DNA from: Aradus depressus
Lineage: Eukaryota > Arthropoda > Insecta > Hemiptera > Aradidae
NCBI GenBank assembly: GCA_963662175.1
Contig: OY759214.1
Span: 14,694,001 to 14,758,000 of the forward strand
Direction: 5' to 3'
DNA: 64,000 bases
The notes under the pieces are model-generated. The model had not been told where the DNA came from, searched no databases, and saw only the letters and a program-made list of their open reading frames with translations. The translations under genes were made by a program, and so were the position numbers. Shown piece by piece: positions 1-11,066 of this stretch (position 1 is the stretch's first letter; the number at the start of each line of letters is the position of its first letter).

Positions 1-285
1 TTATATCCAACACAAATAACACGTTTTACTTTACCCTATTTACTTCTATTGGTACAAAAATTGAATGTTATATCCAACACAAATAACACGTTTTACTTTA
101 CCCTATTTACTTCTATTGGTACAAAAATTGAATGTTATATCCAACACAAATAACACGTTTTACTTTACCCTATTTACTTCTATTGGTACAAAAATTGAAT
201 GTTATATCCAACACAAATAACACGTTTTACTTTACCCTATTTACTTCTATTGGTACAAAAATTGAATGTTATATCCATCACAAAT
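1..285. repeat. 67-bp tandem satellite array (left edge)
   Basis: A unit starting TTATATCCAACACAAATAAC recurs at 1, 68, 135, 202 and 269, an exact 67-bp period. The four full copies are near identical and the fifth breaks off after its first bases. The array runs off the left edge, so its total size is unknown. The open stretch over it is a by-product of the period. Confidence 0.95.
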
Positions 286-941
286 TAGATATAACATTGG
301 TGAGGATTCGGCGCAATATGAAGTAAGTGCTCATCGATAGCTGTTGAAGCTACGAAAATGTATTTACACATACAGTCCCCATCCGAAAAATAGTTGATTT
401 TCATTTGTCACGTTTTTCTTACTTTTTTTTCTTTATTCGGAATTTTACATATGATAAATTACGATGTATTCTTGAGAGGTATGGGGTAGATCAGGCTGAT
501 GGTGGATAAAAACGTGCTCGTAAAATTTCTAACAAGGTTTCGGCACTGAGTTTGCTTTCTTCAGGGCCTGTATTGACATGTATACATTAGCAATGTTTGT
601 ATAAGATACAATTAGTAATGATAACTAAACAAAAACTACATAATGAGCGAATGAAATTATTTAAAATAAAACAATATAAGATATTATTGATATGGTTAAT
701 CATTGTGCACACTCACTTCACTCCGTTAGGAAATTATTCATCCATCAGTAAAATGCAGGGGTAAGCAGATCCCTGGTGATGCTGATTATTGAGGAAGCCA
801 TACTTACAGAATATTTAACAAATATCTCTTTAAAGTCATATATACATTTATCTAGTGAATATCTAAAGGTCTCCGCTTAAAAAATGTGAAGTCTTTAGGC
901 AATTCAATTACGAATGAAATGACCGTTTAGACTTTTTTTGA

Positions 942-1079
942 AGTCTGGTGAACGGCGCAGTTATCACTCTGATATTACGCGGACCAGTATCGCCTGCGAA
1001 TCTATAAACGAGTCTGGTGAACGAAACAGTTATCACTCTGATATTACGCGAACCATTGTCGCCCGCGAATCTATAAACG
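942..1079. repeat. 69-bp tandem duplication
   Basis: Two adjacent copies starting AGTCTGGTGAACG at 942 and 1011 differ at several positions. Both include TTATCACTCTGATATTACGC and GCGAATCTATAAACG. Higher GC than its surroundings; origin unknown. Confidence 0.85.
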
Positions 1080-1384
1080 TTTTTATGCCATTCGAGAATG
1101 TTACTCATTTATTTTCATTCTCCCCATTTTACTCTTATTTTCCCCAATGGTGTTGAAACACGACATCGTATTTCAAGAAAGAATCGATAATGTTTTTTTA
1201 AATAGATTCCTTTGAAAAGGGACTACATCTTCCCTAGAACCCTCAAAAGTGAAAGAAAATAGAAAAATAAAAATGTCGTTTGTCATCTCTCTTAATTTCT
1301 TATGCTTTAACCCAGCAATATTTGGTTGTAAACTCGCTATGTCAACTTCCTCAGGTTATTTATTATTAACTAAAATGAATATTA

Positions 1385-1667
1385 GTAGCTCCGAGGTAGC
1401 GTGCTAGCCTCCTGAGCTCAAGATTGCGAGTCCGAATCCCTACCGAGGCTCTTATTTTTTTTTTTATCTCGGAAAAAAAAAACTTAAAGACGTTAAGTAA
1501 TGGTCTCGAGCCGGTGCGATGTCAACTTCTCGTTAAAGACCCCCTACTAGGTAATTAAAAAACATAGGTAGGCAAAATTTAGGACTCGTGTCCACCAGAG
1601 GGACAAAAGAGCGCTCTGGTAGTAGGCGATATGGCCGCGTAGTTTAAGCCTAGGTATGTGTCGCAAA
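1385..1667 (+). repeat. SINE family A copy, degraded
   Basis: The tRNA-like head (TAGCTC...GAGGTAGCGTGC, GAGCTCAAGATTGCGAG) leads to the conserved body: GCCGGTGCGATGTCA, a CCACCAGAG/GCTCTGGT stem, and GTAGGCGATATG. The tail ends GTATGTGTCGC. The B box is mutated. Confidence 0.85.
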
Positions 1668-2114
1668 AAGAAACTTATTTTTGAAATACATATTGTCTTT
1701 TCCTCAAAAATATGTAAATACACTACCCCAGTTTCGGCTTTACACCATAACCTAAACTCAATAACTAAACCATTTAGGTATTATTCTATGATTTTTTAAT
1801 GTTCAAGAACGTATATATAAGACCGAACCTCTTGCCTAAAAGATGTTGAGGGCTAATAAAAAAATAGAACTTATAACTGAACCTGACGATGGAGTAATTC
1901 CGAAAACTGTGGTTCATTTATTAATTTCTTGTGAAATAGACAATATTACAAACAGAAGTTGTTTCCAATTATTTGTTAGAAGATTCCATATCTGTCTCAT
2001 TACCTCTTAGGCTAGTGTTTTGTGAATTCGTATTTTATTTGTTTAGTCAAGGAAACCTTCAAGCTAAAATCTGTATACAGTCCAGAAATGAATGAATTAG
2101 TGAGGTAATGAGGT

Positions 2115-2449
2115 GCCGGTAGCTCAGTGATAAGCTTGCTTGCTTAATGAGCTCAAGATCCCGGGTTCAAAACCTGACCGAGGCCCTTAGGTTTTCTATC
2201 TGGCAGGTAAAAGAACAATAAGCACACCGTCCTTCGGATGGGACGTTAAGGGATGGTCCCAAGCCTGTACGGTGTCAGGTACTTGTTTAAGATCCCTATC
2301 CTAGATAAATAATAGAAGGTAGGCAAAATATACGATTCCTAGAGTAGAGTCAGGCTCATGTCCACTAGAGTGACGAAAGAGCGCTCTGGTAATAGGCGAT
2401 ATGACCTTGTAGTTAAAGTCCACTCCTGAGTCATAATAGCTAACTAACT
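2115..2449 (+). repeat. SINE family A copy, near full length
   Basis: It begins GCCGGTAGCTCAGTGATA (A-box-like) and CCGGGTTCAAAACC (B-box-like). The central CGTCCTTCGGATGGGACGTT domain, the AGAGTGACGAAAGAGCGCTCT hairpin region and the tail GAGTCATAATAGCTAACTAAC follow. It serves as a reference copy of the family. Confidence 0.93.
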
Positions 2450-2558
2450 AAGAGTATAACGGGAATAGAAATTAATGAAATAATTAATAAAAAAATTATG
2501 ATTTAAATATTTGTGTTAATTAAATTGTTAATATATTATACTTATTTTTTTTTTAACA

Positions 2559-2600
2559 GTGATATGACCGCGTAGTTTAGTCCCAGGTAAAAGTCACAAA
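2559..2600 (+). repeat. SINE family A 3'-end fragment
   Basis: GATATGACCGCGTAGTTTAG and a following CCAGGTAAAAGTCAC match only the last part of the SINE. A similar AAAAAGAAACTTATTTT follows both this fragment and the copy at 1385-1667, so the two may be related by duplication. Confidence 0.75.
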
Positions 2601-3173
2601 AAGAAACTTATTTTAACTTAACGAAAATTGTAGGGGGACTGCTGTAAAACGTAGAATGTAATTGATTTAAAAAAACAAACAGATGTGCAAATGTGCTTCT
2701 ATGGACGATGGATCTTCTTCCATACTGTGTACACAAACCCAGACCCCGTCCCTGCTTTTTGTTGTATAAATAACATTTTAATATATTCACTTTATTTTAT
2801 TGAAGAAAAAAAAAAAAAAAGAATTAGTGTGATTTAGTGCGTTTTTACTGTATTCGCATTTGGCATTCGCTGAAAGGAGAGGACCGTTTTATATCTATAT
2901 CAAATTAAAGAGTACGGTGTATAATCGCCCATACTTATATTCCAAAATGGGTTAAGATCAGTTATGTGGTTTTTGTGAAAAATATTATATTCTCAAGGAA
3001 TTGGCAAATTGTTAGGAAATTGACTGTGTTTGATCGCCGAATTCATGTAATTACCGAAATTGCAAATTCGGAAGTATAAGGGCTTTTGAAGTAAATTAAA
3101 TGTTTTTTTTTTTTTTAATGTAAATATGACCATATAGAACTTGGACTGGCTCGCTAAAAGGACCGATGATTTG

Positions 3174-3424
3174 GTTGGTTATTGTGACTCATGCCCAGTC
3201 TTTAACTACAAGGTCATATCGCCTGCTACCAGAGCGCTCTTTTGTCAGTCTGGTGGACATGACCCTGATCCAACAGTGGGAATCCTAAATGTTGCCTATT
3301 TAGGTTTATTCCCCCAGGGTTGGGGATCTTTAACAAGTAACTGACATCGTACTGGCTTGGGACCATCGCTTAACTTCCTATCCGAAGGACAGCGTTTTTA
3401 ATGTTCTTTCACTCAAGAGGCTTA
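3174..3424 (-). repeat. SINE family A copy, 5' truncated
   Basis: In the + reading it starts GTTATTGTGACTCATGCCC (reverse complement of the SINE tail), passes CTACCAGAGCGCTCTTTTGTC and the CGTACTGGCTTGGGACCATC domain, and ends near CACTCAAG, before the tRNA-like head. Confidence 0.9.
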
Positions 3425-3464
3425 ACACAAAAACAGTAATAAGTGCCGTTGTAATGAATGTATC

Positions 3465-3842
3465 GGCACACAATTACATATATGTAAATTCAAAGTTCCA
3501 TAAGAATGACACCTTTGCATTTTCAGTGGAGTCGGCCGAGTGGAAGGGTGGTTCAACTGAAAATCCCCAATAACTGCCGATGTAATAAGGAACACATCTA
3601 ATAATTTTCCGCGAAATCGGTCACAGGATAGGGAAGGGGGGATCAGAGGAGGCTCGACTCAAACAGCCTAAATTTGCCGATGTAATGAATGTATCAACAA
3701 AACATTTAGTATGAGGATTCAGAAGCCCTTAATTTAAGTGAACTATTGGTTTTTAGCTCAAACGGTTTTGGAGGGAGAGCGAAAATTTAATTGATTAATT
3801 CGTTCTGGGGAAGTACATTACCGGTGAGTAACTGACGATTTT
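3465..3842 (+). repeat. Family B element, 5' truncated
   Basis: It contains ATTTTCAG...GAGTCGGCCGA, GGGGGGATCAGAGGAGGCTC, TGCCGATGTAATGAATGTAT, then TTTAGTATGAGGATTCAG and the terminal block GGAGGGAGAGCGAAAATTTA ... GGGGAAGTACATTACCGGTG. The same series recurs in other introns (see the copy at 17085). Confidence 0.85.
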
Positions 3843-4049
3843 TTTGATTTTTTCGAGAAACGTACTAATAATATATCTCTCTTGTCTGTAAAGTAAAAAT
3901 ATATTTCGCCTGTTTGTTGATCTCCTGTTGGTCCTTTATGTCGTTACCAGTCATTTTGTGGTTTCTAGTGGCACATAAGTTACTATGGAGAAAGTGAGCA
4001 TACTGATGTGAATTTCAATTGGTGTATTTAGTTGTGAATATGTTGTTAG

Positions 4050-4329
4050 GTTGCGAGCCCTGTCGAGCTCAGGGCCAGCCACCAATCCTCCGTCATCGAT
4101 GCCTCCCTCCTCAGTCACCAGCAGCAGTACACCGCAGCAGCCCATGATGACAGCACCACCGCCCCAGCCTCGCTATCAGCTGGCCGAGTTTCGCTACGGC
4201 CGAGAAGAGATGTTAGCTCTCTTCTCGGCCACCCTCAGTCCCCCCGAGTCGTTGAGGCAGTTGGCCGGTCTCTTTGTCGAGAAGGCTCAGCCTCCTCTGG
4301 CTCTCAACCTCATGACAGACGAGGAAACG
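4050..4329 (+). CDS. Gyf: GIGYF exon 1 in window: 4EHP-binding region
   Basis: The exon follows a TTAG acceptor and ends at an ACG|GTAAGT donor. Its first base completes a split codon. If the preceding exon ends in TG this is the Trp of the family's FGPEW motif, followed by LRALSSSG. A Ser/Pro/Thr-rich stretch leads into RYQLAEFRYGREEMLALF, which matches the conserved GIGYF segment whose YGREEML core fits the 4E-binding YX4L-hydrophobic consensus (with Met at the Leu position, as in the human protein). The remainder ends in PPLALNLMTDEET, like the human PPLAL...EEE. This segment docks 4EHP. Confidence 0.95.
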
Positions 4330-7300
4330 GTAAGTCTGCCCCGAACTATACTAGGCTTCATTTTAAGTTCCTAGTGATATCTCCTCAGTAAAAGCGGGTT
4401 TCTCATAATGGCTAGAATATCATTAAAACTTTTCTTAGGTGAATTATGCATTGATTACATATTAAAAGGGTATTTTAGTCGAAGTGTCCACAACTCTAGG
4501 CTAGAAGTGGCTTTTGCTTGATAGATCGAAAATAAGAAATAAATGAATATAATCATAGATCCAAAACTGTTTCTTCAAACAATTAGTGAGAGAAAACTTC
4601 AACCACGTTTTTTCAAACATTTTTGAGTAAGCCATCACAAAAGAACACGTGTTATCCAAATACATATCGATATAAGAGTTTTGGAAGAGGAGGGGGAAGT
4701 CACAGTAAAGGTGGATCAGTGCTGCCTTGCATTTAATTATCAATTAGCCATTTATTAAAAAAAAAAAAAAAGTCTATCAACAGAGATGTCAGATAATTTG
4801 CAATACCAAGTTTTTACTATGAAAAAAAAAAAAAAAAATGTGATTTTCATATCGACTGTATTGTTATAAACAATTATTTCATAACGAGACTTCATGTACC
4901 AAGAAAAACATTTTTGTTCATTTTTATTGTATTTTTGTTGTGTTTTGTAGTTTGCTAGCTTATAAAATGTTATAAAAAAACACAAATTTTTGACGTTTTT
5001 TCTCTATAATTTTTTAAAAAAGCATTTCCGGACCCATGTTTATATTAACTTATTTTCAACCCACCTGACCACTTCTGGAGTTATGGACACTTCCAATGAA
5101 ACACACTGTACAATTCTGCATATAGGGTCTGCCTACGCCACAATGGGAAATTCTAGTGTGAAAATTGTTTCCTTAATATAAGTCCTGATCACAAAAACGT
5201 AAACAGACAGGCAAATGTTCAGTTCATGGTCTCACCACTAGAATCGCCAGTTCTAAGGTGTTATACGTCTTTAGATATAAATTTATGTAATTTTTTTCAT
5301 TTTACTTTTTACAATTCACTATTTATAGTCCTATACAATTAAAAGTTAGTTAAATTTACTAAGTAATAAAATAGGTTTTATGGAACTTGTTGAACCTGAG
5401 CCTCTGCAATGATCCTCCGCCGTTCCTTTAGAACTATGTGCCTCTCACTGATTCCTCAGACCACGAGAGGGGGCACCGCATTGATAAGCCAAGTTTGAGG
5501 CTTGAACATGGGAGGGGGACCAGAGGATAAGGCCTGCCTCACTACATGCTATGAACTAAGTCTGTCAAGCATTTATTTTATTTTTTGTTTCAGCGGATGT
5601 GGAATCGAGGTATCAACTCGGACGCGGTACTGCGAATAGCCAACAAAGGGTCAGGGGGCGGTGAGCGGGGTGGAGGGATGCGGGGAACGGGGGGGTCGAG
5701 GGGCGGTGCCAGAGGACGAGGAGCGAGCTCAGCCGGAGGCGGTGGTGGTGGTTTCTACAGAGGAGGCGGCGTGGACCGGTATGATGGTGGCGGCAACCCA
5801 GAGTCTGCGCAGGATGGCGGAGGTGGGCCTTTCTCCAGAGCACGGCCTCCCTTCGACAGATCATCCGTAAGTATCTACAAATTAGCCCCAACTAGCGAAT
5901 TTGGACTAAGACTGAAATAATAAATGTCATTAGAAAATAAAATGCACCAAATCTAAAATAATATCCTTCAATGGGTATTTAATAGAATGAGTAACAGTAT
6001 AACCTGTTCCAACTAACTTTCCGCATGGATGAGTCCCCACTCCGAGGCTGTGGACCGACCGATGTCTTATGATGAGGAAATAAATAGGGTTATGGTAACA
6101 AGTTGAGAAATACTCATGAATTCACCACAACTACTGGAATAGAAGCTATTTGAACTAAACGATATCATGGTTATGGGGAAGTCCTTTTAATCCGCCTCAT
6201 TTTTTATACATAGTTGAACTATTATTCCACAATTTTCCTACAGATATTTAAAGAAGCAAATAGTAGAAAGCTATGACAAAAACCGGAGGCCGGGGATATG
6301 AGATCGAAACGCGGACAGCAGTCTACTCCTCTACCCTATGGGATAGGGCACTTATTTTTTTTTACTTTCCTAGCTAGATCAATAGATCAAGTATAGAGTA
6401 TCAAGTAATTCAATGTTCCGTTTTCAACGGAATTTAATGCTTTCCAACCTCCTGATTTCAAAAATTAAAAATAAAATTTCTGTCGTATGTGTTTCTGTGA
6501 ACACGAATGATGAATATATCAACAGGAAATTTTATATATTTATTCAGATTCTATTGAAACGAAATTTGATTGTATTTAAAGCCCTATAAGCACATCATCT
6601 ATCATTTTTCATTTAATAACTTCCGATGTAATGAACTTATCGACCTGACATTTTATTTTAATTGATAACCCCATAAGAACGGCACGTATCAATTTTTCGC
6701 GATATCGGTAGAAGGGAAGATGAGAGGGACCAGAGAAGGGAGAAATACCCTAATAACTGCCGATTTAATGAATATACCGAGTCAAAATTTAGTATAAGGA
6801 TTCAGAAGCCACTATGTAAATCAAATATTGAGTTTTAGCCCAAACGATTCATTGGCTTTGTAGGGAGAGCGAGAACGTAATTGAATAATTCGTGTTGAGG
6901 AAGTACATAGCCGGTGATTCACTGATGACCCCCCCCCCCCCCCCCCCTTGCCTTTGAAGTCGCATTCATTGCTGCGGCTATTAGCGGCTTACCGCTCTCC
7001 GTATACGTGATGTCGTCGGACCCGGGAAGTCTTAACTTTTCCGAATTAGGAAACTATTTCTTAAGCTTTTTCTCTTTCTTTCGTACATTAACATTATTAC
7101 AAATATAAATGACTTGTTTGATTTTGTTTAGAGCGATCGAGGCCGTGACAATTGGTCGGAGAGGAACGGAGGGGATTCACGGAGTGGAGGGGGTGGTGGA
7201 GGTGGGGGCAGTAGAGAGTCCAACTGGAGGCGGACCCAGCGGAACAGTGGCGGGGGCGGAGTCGAGGAGGAAGACTGGGGTCGCCCCTACAAGTGGACCG

Positions 7301-10300
7301 TCACAGGTAAAAAACATTTTTTTACAAATATTATTCAAGTTTAGATTGCACTATTTATCCACATTTAATTGAATGAAAACAATTTAGTGTGTGTGGACTT
7401 GGTCCCCACGAGGGTTCATTTCGTTCTATTTTTGAAGGCAGGTGAATTGATATAATAGGACAAATATCATATAGAGCTAATTGGGAAACATATAAAGATT
7501 TAATGATAATGAAAAATATATTATTAAATTACATAAATAAGGACACTAATATATTATGATTTTATCATAGAAAGAAATTTTAAATAAAAAAACTATGTTT
7601 CTCTAGTTGTGGAGAACCCTTCAATGTCATGCACGACGCGCATTTATATTGCTTTCAAACGTTGAAGGTAATGTTCAGGTAACAATAATATCCATCATAA
7701 AGTGATGAGCAGGTTATTCTTGCAACAAAAATATTTGCTGTAGCTGCAATTATAGTGAAAAATGCATTCATGCAATGACCCTTACCCTAGGCGAATAAAC
7801 TTGAGTTGGCCAAATTTAGACTCCCACAGTCTAGTTGGGCTCATGTCCACCAGGGCGACGAAAGAGCTCTTTGGTAGCAGGCGTTATGACCTCGTAGTTA
7901 AAGCCCGGGCATGAGACAATAAGTTACTAACCATACATAACCTTCACCAGAATAATATATTTATCCCAAAACCTGGTGCAATAATCAGTTCATTCATTTA
8001 GTTAGAAAATACAAATAAGAGAAGTATGAAAGGAAAGTGAAAAATAAAATATAAATATTTATATGAAAACAAAAATTATATATTTTTTATTATAACATAA
8101 CAAAATCAAAATTAACATTTGTTAACTTGTTAAAAATTAAGCAGGCGTTATCCGTAAACCTCACCCGAGGGTAACAGGGTAACATGCGAATTAGGAAGTT
8201 TTTTGTTTGCCATCTGATAGTAGTATATTGGCTGGTCTGTTCTTCCTGAAGTGTGAGACATTGTATTAATTGTTACGCGATATTTGTATCAACATACAAC
8301 GCTATATTGTAGAGGCTCTCGACGATCACCTCGCCTAGGCTTAAACCGTAAAAAGTCGAGTAATGTACAATAAATGACCCGAAAGATCTCCCTTCATTAG
8401 GTTCTCGGACTCACCTGTCTTTTTGTCAGCCATAGTGACCTCGAAGAAACAGGCACGCGGCTAACGCAGCCCACTGGTCCGCCAAACGCCATTAGCCAAT
8501 TTTAGGTTCGCCTGGCCGGAGCTGAAATCATAAAAAGGTTGCCTGCTAACCTATTGAGCTCAAAATCGCTGGTTCCAAACGCCAACGGACCTTTAGATTT
8601 TTAACTGAGAGATGAGAAAACCCAGAGCACGCCATCTTTCCGATGGGACGTTAAGCTCTGGTCCTGAGCCTGTGCGATGTCAGATAGTAGGCAAAATTTA
8701 GGACTCCCACAGTAGAGTCGGACTCATGTCCATCAGAGTGACGAAAGAGCGCTCTGGTAGTAGGCGATATGACCTCATAGTTCAAGCCCGGACATGAGTC
8801 ACAATAACTAACTAAAATCCGCAAAATTCTCACAATCAATTACTCAAATTTACAAAAGTTGAGAAGATAGAGAAGGAGGATCAATAATATTAAATACATT
8901 TTATTGATGAAAAATATATTGGTACTGCTACTTTTCCTTTTATTTCGAGGGTTGATGGTGTCCGCGGCCAGAGTAGGCCTATTGTGAGCCCTATAGGTGT
9001 AATTGTATTAAAGTCCAGGATTCTGCTGCAGGTTCCCTGGTTTAGTTCTGTTATGGCAGACCCGAAGCGGTAAAATCTTTTACTTTCTAGTCCCTTACTT
9101 ACACTGGCTTAGAATATGAACCGGAGTTTCATTTTCCTCGCCACATTTCCTGCACAGAGGGCTTCTATATATTGTTCATATGACTGTCCTCTGTTCAGCC
9201 CTGTCATAATTCTAAGATCCATGAGTACTACTATATGAAGTGTCTTAATATTTTAGGTCGATCAAGTAATTGGAGAGAAGAAGACAGTTGGGAAATGAAC
9301 CAGAGTCACATGTCAAATAAAGGAGGGAATCATCATTTACCAGAATGGTGAGCACTTTTTATAATATTATTTTCAAATATTTACTTGGGCCACATGTGCC
9401 CTGAAGGTCATAGGTTAATGAGATACCTTTTTTTAAAATATGGTTCTTACTTCTAGCTATACGAAGAATAGAGGAAATTATATAATCGATCAGACATGCG
9501 GAGTTTGCAACGGAATTTCATGTTTTCCCACCTCCTGAATCCAAAAATAAATAAAAACAATGCTGTGTGTGAAACACGATACCTCCCGATAGAATGAATG
9601 TATCGAGACGAAATTTTATATGTCTATCCATAACCCTCAAAAACGGCACCGATTGATTTTCAGCCAAATCGATCAAAGGGGAGGGGGGGGGGGGGGAGGG
9701 AGACTTGACACACAAAAAAAATGTTATATGTATATTCAAATCCCGAGGACGACACATATTAATTTTCAGCGGAAGGGGAGTTGGAATCAGATGATACTTC
9801 AATTCAAAAACCCCAATGACTGCCGATATAATGAATTTATCGACACAAAATTTAGTATGAGAATGTAGAAGCCTCTATGTATGTCAACAATTGATTATTA
9901 ATTAATTTGTTCTGGGGAAGTACATCGTCTGTGAATCACTGACTTTTTTTTTTATCTTGTTTCATTTATTTCGAAAATACTTTTTCATAGTTGAAAAATC
10001 ACATTTTTTAACCCCAGTTCTCTTTTTACATCTTTTATACCTAACGAATAAGTGTGTAGAATGTGTGTTCTACAAGAAGTATTCTCTCAATAATAAAAAA
10101 AAAAATTCAGAGTTGAGAAGACTTTTGAAAACTCTTTTTTTCAACTACGAAACAAATTTGACATACATTTTGCACTGACAGGGACGATATGAGATAAATC
10201 ATAATAATAAAATAAAATATATATAAAATAAATAAACCTACCCTAACCATTGGACTGGATTAAATCATTGGACCGTCCAAAAATTCGACCTTAATCATTT

Positions 10301-10991
10301 TTATTTTTAATCCTATAAAATTGTCAACGCTTTTATTGTTTTTCGCCATTTCAATTGCTTCACTTCACTTATAGAACACTTATCTATTTAGAAATATGAA
10401 ATGTAATAAAAATAGTATTTATTAATATTGGAAATTTTATATAATACCTATATAAAATTTCCAATATTAATAAATACTATTTTTATTACATTTCTAGTTT
10501 TTATTTTATATTTCTAAATAGATAAGTGTTCTATAAGTGAAGTGAAGCAATTGAAATGGCGAAAAACAATAAAAGCGTTGACAATTTTATAGGATTTAAA
10601 AAAAATGATTAAGGTCGAATTTTTGGACGGTCCAATGATTTAATCCAGTCCAATGATTGGGGGTGAATGGTGTACACACCAATCACAAAAGATTCATTAT
10701 GAACTAGAAATGGTTAGATTTGTTTCGATATAGCAAGGAAGTGGCTCATGTTTTTAAACTGTTATTCTCCTCATGCTGCCTCTCCAGGACCTAACAAAGG
10801 ACTAGTTCTTATACACTGAATGTACGCTGAAACAAACTTGTGGACATTGGAACCAAATTATGAAATGTATAGATTCGTTAATAATATTAACACAGACTTC
10901 CTTACTTTTAATTCAACTTGTGACTTAATTAAAATCCGGTTAAAGGGATAAGAGCACTGGATGCTTGAGTCCCTAGGTGTACAACACCATA

Positions 10992-11066
<75 letters not shown>

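Larger units (their letters stand above)
300..4049. other. Non-coding region upstream of the first visible GIGYF exon
   Basis: No coding exon could be supported. The region contains the 69-bp duplication, two SINE copies and a SINE tail on +, one SINE on -, and a family-B element ending near 3840. At 520-560 and 1700-1760 there are minus-strand Penelope-like GCCGAAAC motifs. It is probably part of the first GIGYF intron. The FGPEW-encoding exon was sought and not found. Confidence 0.6.

Noticed and set aside
132..326. Open frame of 64 codons at the left edge
   Set aside because: It is a reading of the 67-bp satellite array; no protein-like feature.
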